Source of the DNA: Ziziphus jujuba
Lineage: Eukaryota > Streptophyta > Magnoliopsida > Rosales > Rhamnaceae
DNA: 64,000 nucleotides
Assembly (NCBI RefSeq): GCF_031755915.1
Contig: NC_083388.1
Location: forward strand, 3,479,501 to 3,543,500
Direction of reading: 5' to 3'
This document shows, piece by piece, positions 37,809 through 50,630 of the stretch (positions are counted from its first letter, which is position 1; every line of letters begins with the position of its first letter). The notes below the pieces were generated by a model. That model did no database searches and had not been told where the DNA came from. It worked only from the letters and a program-made list of their open reading frames with translations. Position numbers and translations under genes: made by a program.

Positions 37809-38500
37809 CTAAGATTTGGGGACAGTTACATTTAAGATTTTGACATCTTGGTAGGGTTTATCTGTCTTGTCTGTCTTGACTTTCTCTATAGCCTGTCAAA
37901 AAATATATAAGAGCATTAGATGTTTACAAAATCAAAACAGATAAACAGAAGGATACAATGATATCCACAATATACAAATATTGGAGGTGATCATGTGCTT
38001 GCGATGAGTTCAAGATTTTCCAGGCACATTGAGCCACAGTCCGAAAATTTATCAAAATTGATAAAAATAAAATGAAGTAAATTATAGATTGGAATTGTTT
38101 CTTCATAATCCAAATTCCAATATATATGGACCCTATTTAGCCATATAAAAATCAGCAAGCTCATGGAAACGTAATTCGACTTTATACTTAAAATAATATA
38201 GACACAAGGAGTGCTCAAGGAGTGCTAAAAAAAACTCAAGTATACCTGTACAACATCCATTCCTTTTAGAACTCTGCCAAAAACAGTGTGCTTATTATCC
38301 AGCCAAGGAGTAGCCACTGTGGTAATAAAAAACTGCGATCCATTCGTATTTGGGCCAGCATTTGCCATTGAGACAGTGAAAGGTCTGTCATGCCGTAAGC
38401 TGCAGTGACAGAAGTGACATGTCCAAATGGATGACAGAATAAGTACATGTAAAGAATCAAGATAAGAAGATGCTTGCTCCAATAAAGAAAGAAACACCCA

Positions 38501-38545
<45 letters not shown>

Positions 38546-41500
38546 CGCAAGTGTCAACATCAGAGCACATCTAAAATAGAATACACAAAAATTACCTATT
38601 CAAAAGCTCTAGTTTTATATTATAATGCTTATATGATGTAATTAACTTATGATAGCAAGAAACTAAACTATGACTAGGGTGGGGTTGGGGAATTGAACTA
38701 GCATGGAGAAAGAATAAGGATCATATAGATTGGCAGGCTTTACAGCAAACTTCCAACAACTACAGATGGAAAAACCATAAGATATTAAACATGCCAACCG
38801 CATTGAAGAATTCATAGCAAAGTCATGGTTCAAAGGCAGCTCCAGAGTCCAAGCAAATGGAAAAGAAAGAAGATATCAGATACTTAGCTTAAGGTAAAAT
38901 ATGCATATCTGGCAACAACAAAAAGATCAATACCTTTTGTGAAATTCATCTTCAAACTCCCTGCCCCAAATAGATTGACCACCAGTACCGTCTCCTAAAG
39001 GATCTCCGGTTTGTATCATGAAGCCTTTGATGACCCGATGAAAAATAAGGTTGTCATAATAGCCATTTCGGCAGTGTGTTGTGAAGTTCTCCACAGTTTT
39101 TGGACATTCCTCAGGGTATAATTTCATGTGTATGTCACCCATGGTCGTATGCAAAATCTGAGATGTAGGAAATGAAAGATTTTAGAAAACAAAAAACAAA
39201 AAAAGGCATAAGATGACAAAACACAGATCTATACATAAATGCACAAACTTAAACAAGCAATATTAAGGACATATATCTTATGGCAAATGTATATTCAAGT
39301 AGTGATCATTTCATAATCAATGACATGGTTCCCTCAATTTTAACAATGCAGTTATTGAAATCATAGAATAAGAACATACAATAGGTAGGAACTTACCACA
39401 TTGTCAGGTAGAGAAGTTGTGACTGACTTGCCAATATCTGATACAGCCAAGAGTTCATCAGGAGGTGGCTTTTCATTAAACACATCTCTTCCCTTACTTG
39501 CATCTTCAGGTTCCTCTGGTTCTCTTCGACTATCATGGTAAGATCAAAAGAGTTTCAGAAAGCAGGTAATGAGAAATATAAATATGGTCAGTTGTAAATT
39601 GCATAACTGATGCTCCCAAGGAAAATGTTCACATTCAAGCAAATGCATTCTCACAAGGGATGTGATAAGTCAACCGCATAACAATTAGAAACCACCTACA
39701 TTCACCAAGACATACCTTAAATAAAAGCACCAGTGTCAAATAAGTTTTACAGTAAGTAAAAATGGTCCAAAGTTGTCTAGTACCTGAAAAGATAGATCCT
39801 GTGTTTCTTGAAAGCACAACATACAAGAGTAGGATCTATTAAAGGCTCTTTGTTCTCATTGGCATTTGCTGCAGCTGTAGGAATTTTTCTAACTTTTTTA
39901 CTGCCACGATCACCTTGATACAAGGCTATTCTCAAAAACCTATCATTGTTCTCCACCTTTCCAAGAATTCTGGACACTTTATTGGTGTGTAAATTTACCA
40001 CCTGCAAACACAAGGAAAAATTTAAAACATATTAAAAGCCGATGCTTCCTGCCCAAGTTTTTTGGGGTATGGGGAAACGACATGAAACTTATTTCCAATA
40101 AGGAATAAAGAATGCAAAAGGCACAGGAATTGCTGATTGGTGTTTTATGGTTTTTCCAACCAGCAGGTGAAGGAGTGGACAAGGTACATGACATTATTTT
40201 CTTACTTTTATCCCAAGCAGGGTTGCATATATAAGGAAATTCGAGCTTTCATCAAAAACAGCATTTGGCTGTGGCGCACTTTCTGTTTTCTCAATTTCCT
40301 TCTCAACAGCCATCCTACGCCCAAAATCAATAGCTTCCAGCCGGTACAAAGGTGCATCACTTCTCTGGAGATCTTGGGCCACCTAATTTTATTGGTCCAA
40401 GAGATTTATCACTCAGAGCTGTTAAAAGCCTAATATAGTCTTTGGAAAGATTCAAGTAAAGAATTAACATCACCTCGAGAGATTCATCATAAACCCGTCT
40501 TAATTTACCAGTAGTAAACCAAAATACACGTATCCTACGATCAGGTGATGTAACTGAAAATTGCTTACCATCAGGGCTGACCTGAAAGAATAATACAAAT
40601 ATGCTTACTGATAACTTTTCTTTCGCCATTCATCATAAGCATTAAGAGGTTCTCAAATTGCATTGATATTGACAAATTCAGATTTTGTGAACAAAGCAGA
40701 CCAAAAATATCATCAGTATTTTTATTGGCAGACCATAGTATAGTACCTCAATAGAAGATACAGCAGTTTTGCATTTTAAAATTTCAAAGAGACTTGTGTC
40801 ACTTTTTAATCTAAACTTGACCCTGCAAAAACAATGCAAAACAGTGTGTTAGACATCCACAGCAAGTTATAATCTAACCAAGTCCAACTTGACATGGGCA
40901 CGTAAAAATTAGAAAAATAGATATTTCACCCCCCACTCTTTACAGAAATAATTTTCTATGCACTGGGAACACCCTATAATGGTGACCAGACAGAGATAAA
41001 GTTTTCACAGCAGATGGGATAGGGATGGAAATCGAACTGCATAGTACATACATTCATTTCATTCTAATATGGGTTTGGTTATAAGTAGTGTTGTACCAAA
41101 TGAATATAGGGTAACAATGATAGAAACATACTTATCCTCTGGGAACTGTAATGTGGAAGGGCTCCAATACTCAATTATTCCCTTTGCGTCAGCCGAAATC
41201 ACAGTATCAAATACATGGTTGTACTTCATAACTTTCACTGGGCCCAAGTGGATCTGGCGAAAAATAATAATAATAATAAGAAGAAGAAGAAGAAGAAACA
41301 AATTTTAATGAATAAGTACAAGTAAAGCATGCCAAATATGATAAATATAAGTGAAACTCTCAGTAATTCTAAGAATTCTTTTATAGTGAAGTTTCCAATA
41401 TACCTCTTTGGAAATGATAGGCTCATTTGAACCAGCTCGTGCATCGTATATGTATACAAATGATGAGTTTCGATCACTAACGGCAAGCCTGGCTTTGGCA

Positions 41501-41961
41501 TCCCCTTGTTTGGAGACCCACTCAACAGCTCCAGGAACAAACGATGTGCGAATCATGACCATCATATCATAGTTGACTACATCATATATCTTGATAGCAT
41601 GATCATTTGAAATTGTACAGCAAAGCAAACCATCAACACTAACCTGCAAGGCTGAACCAAGTCATGGTTGATGACTGCACCAACAACAATATTAAAGTGT
41701 TGTGCCAGCATAAAATCATAAGGTTAATCCACTACCTAAGAGCTTAAAATTTTCAGACTCATGGTAACTAAATATTATATTAGGACTCAATTTGTTTGTA
41801 CGATCTTATGTTTGAAACTTTTTGAACACCATAACCCCAGTTATGTCAACATATTTTGTAAGCCTACACATATAGGGGAGTATGGTAAGTCTCATGTTGG
41901 CTTATATACATAGTTGGGTCTGGTTCCTAATAAAAAAAGCTTTAAGATTGATTGTAAATTT

Positions 41962-42000
<39 letters not shown>

Positions 42001-43333
42001 AGAACATAATGAAATTACAAAATGTTCAAAAATATAGAAATACAATTAGAGCAGTGTAAGGAGGAAGTACTCACGGCTATGCCTTCAATGGGACCAAGAT
42101 GGGATCTAAAATGCTTAGCAAACTCAATGCCAACAGGTTTTTTCTTCCAAAACTTTATATGTCCTGGTGAATAGAAGACCAAAAACGAAAGGGGAAAGAA
42201 AGTAAGACTTTGATAATCAATAAAACATAAACAGAACAAATGACAATCTAAGCAATCAATAAGATGGACTATTCAATCAGTATGCACTAATATTATTCTA
42301 AAACTAGCAATCAAGATATGGCATGTTACAAAGGAACAGAATTGAAGTTTTGGATGTGTGTGAATCAAATCTAACAGAAATTTTTTATAGAAACATGAGA
42401 GTGATATTTTAGTATGTTACTATTTCCACTAAAGAATGCCTGTACAACTTTTTATGAAACGAAACCAAACATAAACCTCGATGGAAAATGCATGACGTGC
42501 ATCTTTGCTTTATATAATATTAGGAAATTTCAATAATGCTAAGTAGGCTGAACACATTGCAAACGAAAATATATACTCTCTTAAGTATTTAAAGATCATT
42601 ATGAAATTTTTTACCATAGAGCTATCTTTAACAATTCAAACAAAGAGAAGAAGATGAATATTGTGATGGTTGGAAGGTTAGAAAAACAAACAATCTCAAT
42701 CTTAGTTTTACCATCAACACTTCCAGTTATTAAAAAATCTGCCGGAGACACAGCAACATGTGTAACCACGTCGCGGTGCATGTAACTTTTCTCATACCTG
42801 TTCAGAGGGGAAAATTAAAAAAAAAAATAAAATAAAATACAAAATGTAAGCAAAAATAAATAAATAAATGAAAAAGATAAATCTTGCCAGGGGAAGAAGA
42901 AGAAAACAGTAAATCACTGCAAGCAATTACAACTAACGCACTTGAGCAAGAACATAAACTTTAAACTCAAATTAAATTTACAAATTCTGGTCAGTTTAAA
43001 AGTAAATGGAGCAAGTAATACCACTTCGTATTAAAATAAGAAATAGAAAATTAACGGAGCGAGATCAAATTCAAAATACAGCTAAACCCCTAAACTCCTC
43101 CCACTAAAACTCGAAGATAGAGAGAAAGGGAGAGAGTAGTAGGGTAAATACATGTTAGCAGAGGGAAGGGAATCGAGGTAGGCCTGTTCGAACTGTAGGG
43201 GACGCTTGCGCCGAACACGAGGGACTGGTGGTCCTGGACCCACCATTGGTTCTTCCTCGCTATCCGCCGTCGCCAACGCCGCAGCGGCCGCCTCCGCCTC
43301 CGAGTTTGTGTTCCCGTTGAGAGGCTCTTCCAT
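37809..43333 (-). CDS. CYP71: CYP71: WD40-repeat nuclear cyclophilin
   Basis: Thirteen exons on the minus strand: 43333-43152, 42797-42712, 42163-42075, 41643-41404, 41253-41132, 40822-40747, 40581-40474, 40382-40206, 40001-39784, 39529-39397, 39157-38934, 38399-38246 and 37892-37809. They sum to 1893 nt (630 residues), all in phase. The N-terminus is acidic and Ala-rich. WD40 repeats fill about 65-350 (for example ITGSVDGHIKFW and [14 protein letters not shown]). A cyclophilin peptidyl-prolyl isomerase domain occupies about 477-627 with its key residues in place: [32 protein letters not shown] and the Trp in [11 protein letters not shown]. In Arabidopsis CYP71 (At3g44600) binds histone H3 and chromatin factors and is needed for meristem gene silencing. 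Length agrees with the family. Confidence 0.96.
38502..38543. repeat. 42-bp uninterrupted poly(A) run in a CYP71 intron
   Basis: A single-base run of about 42 A on the plus strand, read as poly(T) on the CYP71 strand. It lies about 100 nt upstream (on the gene strand) of the acceptor of the twelfth exon and could form an unusually long polypyrimidine stretch. Length may be affected by sequencing error. Confidence 0.85.
41974..42001. repeat. (AT)14 microsatellite in a CYP71 intron
   Basis: Alternating AT directly after an imperfect CATA run. Confidence 0.9.
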
Positions 43334-44784
43334 CTTTAAACTGCAACACTGCCTATAAGAGAAAGAGATTGTTTTTGTTTCTGAGCGAGATTTGTTGTTT
43401 CAGAGCGCGGGTGTTCCACTTCCAGGACAAAGTAAGACGCCAGAATTCTATTTCTTTTTTATAGTTTCTATATATTTTTTTTAATCTGATTTTTTATATT
43501 GAAATTCAAAAAAAAAAAAAAAAAAAAAAAAAAAACAACTTATTCATAAGCACACTCGGTTTTCGTCTAAATACACTTAAAAGTCTATATCTTTGAAAAA
43601 TCATTATCTGGCTTCATTTCTTAGGTTTTTTCATGTTAATTTTAATAGATAAAAGTTATTTTCATAACATTATTCAATATAACACAAAAAAAAAAAAAGG
43701 TGATTTTATATAAAAACCATAACTTTTTCGTATATTTTCTAATTTTTTAATCTGATTGTTTTATATTAAAAGTTTGAAATTTAATTCCTAAAAAAAGTTA
43801 TTTATACCTCTCGGCTCTCTTGTAATTACATTTAAACTTCATATTTTTACAAAATCAATCATTTAGACCTGTTTATTAGTTTTTATATATTAATTTTAAT
43901 AAATATGAACTATTTTCACTGCACTTTTCATAAGTACTTTTGCTTGAGAAAGTAAACCATCGTCCAAGTCAAAAACAATCATCTGCCATACCGAACATAT
44001 CCATGTCGTACTGTATTTTTAACAATATGTAAAGATATAACCTTGAATTATATAAATTGGACAGTTCTATACACTGACATATATCATTTAATCTATGTAC
44101 ACCAAACTTTCAATAATAAAATTGATATGTTTTTATTAGTCAAAATAAAAATAAATTTAGCCTGAAAATGTATAAATACAATGTGTCCAATAATTTTTAC
44201 AATACAAATAGAATTACTAACTGCTTCATCATTTATGCTAGTTTTTGCGCCGTGCCCCGCCCCCTGTTATAAAATCCCTTGGCATTGCAACTTAAAATAA
44301 AATATTAATTGCTTCTCAGTTAAACCAGTTCATGCATTTTTCCATATAAATTCGATGAAATTAAATATTCATAAGTGACGTAATTCTATTTTGAACTGTT
44401 TAATTTAATTTTAAAATCTTGAACAATAACCAAGAATAATTTTAACAAATTTATCAAGAAATATTTCATGATCAAACTAATTGATTGAAAATTATATTTT
44501 AAAAACAAGGGGAGATGTTTTAAAATTTAGAGGGCAAAGTGAAACCAAAAAAAAAAAAAAAAAAACCGTCGAGGGGGTGAGATAAAATCACCAATCAAAA
44601 AGAAAAACAAAAAAAAAAAAAAAGAAAAAAAAAGAAAAGGAAATTTATTTATTTTGCTAATAGGAAACCTTCTTCTTCTCGGACTCATATTGCATACAAA
44701 TCTAAGGTGGCACCCCGTATCCTGTCCTCTTGTAAATGCATTATTTGTTTCCGACGGATTGTATTATCTATTAGAAGAGAAGCA
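43334..44784. other. Upstream region shared by CYP71 (-) and an F-box pseudogene (+)
   Basis: About 1.45 kb with no gene. Poly(A) runs at 43509-43536, 43684-43697 and 44547-44565. Around 43480-43930 the phrase ending TTTTAAT CTGATT..TTATATT and a following ACACTT AAAAG.CTATATCTTT block occur twice with changes (starting about 43480 and 43745), suggesting an old duplication of about 270 bp. Confidence 0.5.
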
Positions 44785-45760
44785 ATGAAGAAAGTGTGTG
44801 GAAGAGAAAGAAGAAGCCGGTTGTCTGAATTACCAACGGAACTCCTACCCAATATTTTTTGCAGACTTCCCGGGAAAACCGTTCTCCAATTTAGAACCGT
44901 TTGCAAAACCTGGTATGAAATCCTCACCGATTCTAGATTTATTTCCATGCATGCCAGTCGCTGCGCCAAGAATCAATATGGATATTTGGCCTGCTACCCT
45001 CAATGTAAAATCGAACGCTTAGACGAGTGGTTTCACCTTTTAGAATATCTGGAATTTCCAATAACAAACTCGTATGAGTTTGAAGTAATTGGTTCCTGCA
45101 ACGGTTTGCTCTGCTTGACAAAGAAGTCTAATTGTTTGAGCGATCACTTTCCCTGCACATATCTATGGAACCCTTTCATCAGGGCATACAAGAAACTCCC
45201 AGAATTCTTCTTTCCTCAACATCTTTGCTATGATTCTTGTATTTCTGGATTTGGTTTCGATAGCCAAACTGATGACTATAAGGTCTTTCATACGGTGCCA
45301 AAAAAATTGAGTGAGAAATAGAAATTATGGAGGAAATCAATATCAGATTATGTTATATTGAAGGGGCTTTACTCTCTCAAGACTGATTCGTGGAAAGTGA
45401 TACAAGGGGATGATTATGATTATGAATATGATTATGATTGGTCATCATATCCTTCTATCTGCCATGGATGCCGAATCTATTTCGTTGGAGACTTCTACTG
45501 GATGCCAGAAAGGCGTTTTACTGGTTCCAAAATATTTATCATGTGGTTTGACTTTTGTCATGAAAAAATTTGGAAAGCAAAGCTGCCAATAGATTGTTGC
45601 GATGGTGATAGGTAAAAGTTCATATTTATGACACAACTAGGAAACAAACTTGCTCTATTTATTTCTGAACCTCAGACGGTATCGGACCGTGCATATTCAA
45701 TGTATGGCTGATGAAGAAGAAGAAATTAAGCAGCAATCTGACATGGTAGGGACCATTTTC
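44785..45760 (+). pseudogene. F-box protein pseudogene (F-box with associated domain)
   Basis: From the ATG at 44785 the frame reads a standard F-box: LSELPTELLPNIFCRLP, then LQFRTVCKTWYEIL. The start of an F-box-associated domain follows (SCNGLLCLTKKS, LWNPFIRAYKKLP, GFGFDSQTDDYKVF). An in-frame TAG at 45319-45321 interrupts it. The same frame then continues with family-like sequence (LYSLKTDSWKVI) to a second stop at 45616. After that, likely homologous sequence resumes in other frames (LALFISEP, then a Trp-Leu-Met phrase), which implies at least one frameshift. Intact F-box proteins select substrates for SCF ubiquitin ligases. A truncated 179-residue protein with only the F-box could still be made from the first part. 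Confidence 0.8.
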
Positions 45761-46492
45761 AGTGCTTCTCCCAGCACATAAATTTGAGCCGGTTAATTGT
45801 TCGTTTACCTATTCAGAAAGTATGTTTTCTGAAGAATCATGGACAAGATACAATGAGAAGAACTCTATGAATTCTTCTCTTTTTTCTCTATTTTAGTGTC
45901 AGCTTTTGATTTTTTATATTTAATTTTTAATTTTATTGGTTAAATTTTGGACAATGAATTGTGGGTGGTCTTACTATTATTTGTTAATTCTAGTTGTTAA
46001 AATAATTATAAATCGCATGATTATGTATAGGGATATATAGTTAATTTATAATTGATTTAGCTGCTGTGAATTTCACACACACATACGCCTGAACATCTCC
46101 TGAATATAGGAGGTTGAATATCACAATTCACACACACTTGATTATAAGAGAAGTTGTTGTTCTGCACATTCATCATCTACTCATCCACTTCTTTGGTGCT
46201 CATTTTACTTCTGAACATGGCTGAGGATGTGAAGTAGCAACCATAACGTGGTCTGCAGCACACCACACCTCATATTTTTGGCATCCCACGTTTGCTGAGT
46301 TATGGGATGGTACTGCTTAGCAAACCCAACCATAAAAAAGTGCAGACAGGGAAAGGGAATATGGTTTACAGCATGTATCCTCGGATCAGAGTTAAGCTGG
46401 CCACTCATGGTTGCTGGTAATGATAAAACTCTTCATCTTTATATTTGTTTTGGGGATTCATATTCAATTATATCGGTTGCTAATAATGATTT
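45761..46492. other. Intergenic, no gene recognised
   Basis: About 730 bp. A partly open stretch at 46200-46440 gives short peptides on both strands that I do not recognise; it may be a captured or decayed fragment. No firm feature. Confidence 0.4.
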
Positions 46493-49479
46493 TGTAACAC
46501 CCCGTCCCGAACCATGTCGGAATTTTTGCACGTTGACCGAAAGGGTCAAAAGTTGACTTTTTGATCCGGTTGGAATTCTAGGTTGACTGAGGTACCGTTA
46601 CGAAGTACACGTTGGCACGAGTTCGTAGACTAGTAGCACGTTGAAAACGGAGCTACGGTTTGAAAGTTATGAGCAAAACAAGTTGAGGTCCAACTGTCCA
46701 AGGGGTGCTGGGGTTGACTTTTTATTCATGCAAAGTTGAACGTTGACTCATGCATGGTTGTAAAGTGTTCGTCGATACGAGTCCGTAGACTAGCGGCACG
46801 TCCGATTTGGACATATGGTTTGAAAGTTATGGACCTGTAAAGTTTTTCAAACACCGTACTATTTTAATATTATTTTTGAACGTGTAACGATGTGCCACGT
46901 GTGACTTAATGAAGGTGACCATGTGTTACCATGTTGAGAAGGTACATGTCAACCATGTGTAATATCATGTTATTTTATTCTTATTTTAAATAATAATATT
47001 ATTATTTAATTATTTAATTATTTAATTATTTTTATTTTTTATTTTATTTTATTTTTATTTTTCTTTTTCTTTTCTTTTCCCCCACGTGGAAAAAAAGGCC
47101 ACAGGGCCGATCCTTCTCCTTCTTCTTCTTTCTTTCTTTCTTTCTTTCTTCCTTCCCATCGCCCGTCTCTCTCTTTCACCCTGCTGCACATTTTCCGGCC
47201 ACCCATAAGCTACACGCGCCGGCCGGTGATGAGCGGAGGGAGGAGACGAGCTCGGCTGCCAATTTTCACGGTCACCGGCCGCCGGACGCGCCCCGATCGG
47301 GCCGGAGAAGCCGTCGGCCGAAAAATTTTCTCTCTCCTCTTTTCTTGTGTTTTCCGGCCAGTCCAGTCCAAATTAAACCTCCTCTCCTCCTATTTTGGGT
47401 CCTCTGAGTTCAAAAATGGCCTCCAATCTCAAAAATTCGAAGCGGTTTGCGAGATACGAGGAATTGAAAACTGGCCGAAGCTTTCCGGCCACCTCCAGCG
47501 GAATTGGGGTCGATGGAGACCGGATTTGTAATCCTCGTCGCTCAAGCTTCGATTCGGTATATTATTCGACTATTTTGGATAACGTTTGTGTTTGACCCCC
47601 CGGGTACCGGGTATTATTTACCCGATTAAAATATTAATTTATTTGACTGTGTGTGAATTTTGTTCTAGGAGCACGGGTGAGTCATGGAATTGATCCCATG
47701 GTGGATCATGGTTTAATTGCGTGCTCCAGATGAGTGACCCACCTTGAAAACTATTTTGGGCAATTAATTATATTTATATGGTGTTGAATCGATATCTGTA
47801 ATTTGTGCTCATGTGGCGTATTTTAAATATAATCGGAAAAAATATTATTTTATATATATTTACCCATTGGTGCTAAACGGAAATTTGGGGGTCATTAAGA
47901 AATTTCCGATTATTATTTTATTGTGATTAAATGGTATTTATTACACATGAGCAAGTATCTTCAGTAATTAATTGTGTCTGGATTTTATATCATTTTTGGG
48001 CAATTAATTATGTTTAATTGGTATTTAAATTATGCTCATGTGGTACAATTTAGTTATGGTTTTATTATGATTTAATTTATTTATTATGCATGAGCAAAGT
48101 ATATTTCGGTAATAGTCGTACGTGGTTTTAAGTATTATTTTGGGCATAATTGGTTTAAATATTTTATGAAAATATTTGTTAAATTGGTGGTTTAATTTTA
48201 TAATTATGCTCACGGTGTTTTATCTGTTGAACCTTGTATTACGAGAAAATTATGGTTTATTTGTTATCGATGTTTTCGTACCGGTTTGTTAAATAAAAAT
48301 ATATGGGATGGTAAGTGTGAAATTTTGATATATTTCCCACGGTAATTTTGGAAAATGGTACGGTTGGTTAATAATAATTGTTTTAGATGCACTCATATAG
48401 TATTGGTGTTCTGGTGTATGGACACGTGGTAGCGCGCAAGTATTATGTGGTTTAGCGCGCAAGTATTATGTCTCCCGTGGTTGCCATTGGACCGTGGGCA
48501 GGCAAGTTTGATATTGGCCACAGCCGCCCCTCCCTTGGCCGGGATGACGGTTTCAGCAGCGGTACTGTCGGGACGCCGAAGTGCCGTTTGCAAGTTTCTC
48601 TCTTTAATCTCCCCGCCAGTCGGTGCTCAGGACGCTGGGTATCGAAGGGCATCACTGGTATATGGTGTGGTGCGTCAAGTACAAATTTTTCGGATAGAAA
48701 TTTCAAACCCAAAGAGTACAAAATTATTTATTATAATTTATTGCAGTTTATTTATATTTGGGGTATTTATTTATTTATTTGTTGTTTATTAAATTATTTG
48801 GTCCCTTGGTTTTCGGGAAGTACGAATATCGGATTTTGTGAAAATGTTTTAAAAGGGGAACATTTCCAACGGAGTGAATAGTGAGGGCTTTGAGAGAAAT
48901 TGTTACCTCAATTGTTTATTTATTTATTTATTTAATTGTTCGGTATTGCTTAATTAAATTCTTTTATTTTTATATTATTAATATTAAATGTGTACAATAG
49001 ATAGGATCACTCACTGAGATGATTAGCATCTCACACTCTTAAATTCCGTTCCCCTAGGTCCAGGTTGGAGACATTGATTGCCTGGGGCGAGCCCAACGTC
49101 TCAGTTCGTTGCCGAAAGTCCAAGAAGTATTTCTTCCCTTTTTCCTCTCCATCCTGTATTACTTCTTATCTGTCATTGTATAAATTCCACATTATCTGTG
49201 TAATGCTCTGTATACTGTATTGGACGTATAGTTATTATTTATGCACTGGGTTGCTGCTGTTATTATTTGAAGTGCTGAAATTTGTGGAATCAATTTGTAG
49301 CATTGTGGGAGGAATAAGGAGATGTTTATAGAAGTGTATTTTCAGTGCAGGTAATTTTTGGTTAGTCCTACCCTTAGGGGAGGTGCTGTCGGATTTTCCG
49401 TTGGAAGGTTCGGTGGTATTTCCTTGGGATCAGGGCTTGTCTAGGGTTCCGGGGAAGGAATTCTGGACGGGTCCTGACA
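46493..49479. mobile_element. Solo LTR of a large Ty3/gypsy-type element, 2987 bp
   Basis: The segment starts TGTAACACCCCGTCCC and ends GGGTCCTGACA (TG...CA). It is flanked by the exact 5-bp target duplication GATTT (46488-46492 and 49480-49484). I see no second copy of the ends inside it, no primer-binding site and no polyprotein, so it fits one LTR left after recombination between two. The opening TGTAACACCC and the length near 3 kb fit some plant chromovirus LTRs (Tekay-like), which I infer. Its left end contains two diverged copies of a block (about 46606-46670 and 46768-46830, both with GTAGACTAG and GGTTTGAAAGTTATG). Base composition is visibly richer in GC at 47100-47600 and 48440-48680 than in neighbours. 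Strand is not assigned. Confidence 0.88.
48433..48471. repeat. Short tandem duplication inside the solo LTR
   Basis: The phrase TAGCGCGCAAGTATTATGT occurs twice, at about 48431-48449 and 48453-48471. Confidence 0.8.
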
Positions 49480-49862
49480 GATTTGCCATTATTGAATATT
49501 ATCATCAATAATAACTATTAACTGAGTTATTTCCATGGAATGCCATAAGGAGAGTTGAAAAACAATTCCTTGTCCAAATGGGTTGCGTAATGTGCATATA
49601 CTTATATTTTAATTTAGTGAATGTTTTACAATTTATATATTTGAACATGTTACTTGTTCTACATCTTTCACCAAAAAAAAAATTGCAATGTTTTCTTTAT
49701 TTATGGTGTTCAAAACTTAAAACTATGTTTTTTAGTTACTTTTACAAGAATTGTCTGGTAAGACCCGGGCTACAGACTTTTAACGCCAAGCTACTCACTC
49801 AAATTCAGGAGCATTTAAAATAAATAAATAAATAAAAAGAGAAAGATGTAGTTTTTATTTAG

Positions 49863-50375
49863 GAATGTCAACTGGACGGACAGGACAGTTTTTAAAATTC
49901 CATCTCCATTTCTATGGGGAATTTTTCTTCCCGTCCCTGCAATTTTTTCCATTTTCTTAAGGGCAGAACGGGACGGGAACGGAGATTTCCTTATAGAGGA
50001 CAGGATAGGATGGTTTTTCTTCTTTGTTTTTATTTTTATAATTGATATAATTTTTTTTAAAAATTTATATAAATTTTTTTTATAAATAAAATAATTAAAA
50101 TGTAATAAAATATATCAAAGTGATATCGGCGATAGTAAAAATATTTTGAAAGTGATTAAATATTTATAATTTTATTAAATATAAATATTTTTATAATTTT
50201 ATTGAATATTTTTATCGTTAGTTATGAAATTATTTAGTCATAACTACCTAGAAAAAGAATAATAAATATTTTTATTTATATACAATGAATTTATTAAAAA
50301 TAATAAATAAATATATATTTCGAACCGGATCTTTTATTCTCCATTCCCAGTCCGTCCCCATTCAATTTATAAACC
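49863..50375. repeat. Possible MITE-like or degenerate repeat with GC-rich edges and AT-rich core
   Basis: Left edge AATGTCAACTGGACGGAC and right edge, read in reverse complement, TTGAATGGGGACGGAC are partly matching inverted sequences. GGGACGGGAACGG follows on the left and a similar GGACGGACTGGGAATGG on the right. The 300 bp between is almost pure A/T. I cannot define exact ends or a target duplication. Confidence 0.4.
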
Positions 50376-50630
50376 TCTGCTCTAGGCTCACCCCGTAATT
50401 CTAATTTTTTAGAAAAACAATTACCCCATTAAAGACGGTACACCGGGAGAATCGAGTTGGTCAAGGTAATCAAGATTCAACCCATAATTTGGCAGAAATG
50501 CCGATATCCTTTAGTCTATACTATAAGCGAGAAGAGCTCCCAAGTTTTGGTCATGTTTTACTGTTCAAAATGGTTCCAAAACAACTACTTTTCGTGCGTT
50601 TTGGCTTTTCTTTTCCTTGTTTTTTTACTG

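Noticed and set aside
50515..50534. Certain Helitron 5' end
   Set aside because: The sequence style fits but the base before it is G, not the expected A, and no matching 3' end was found, so it is kept only as a weak suggestion.
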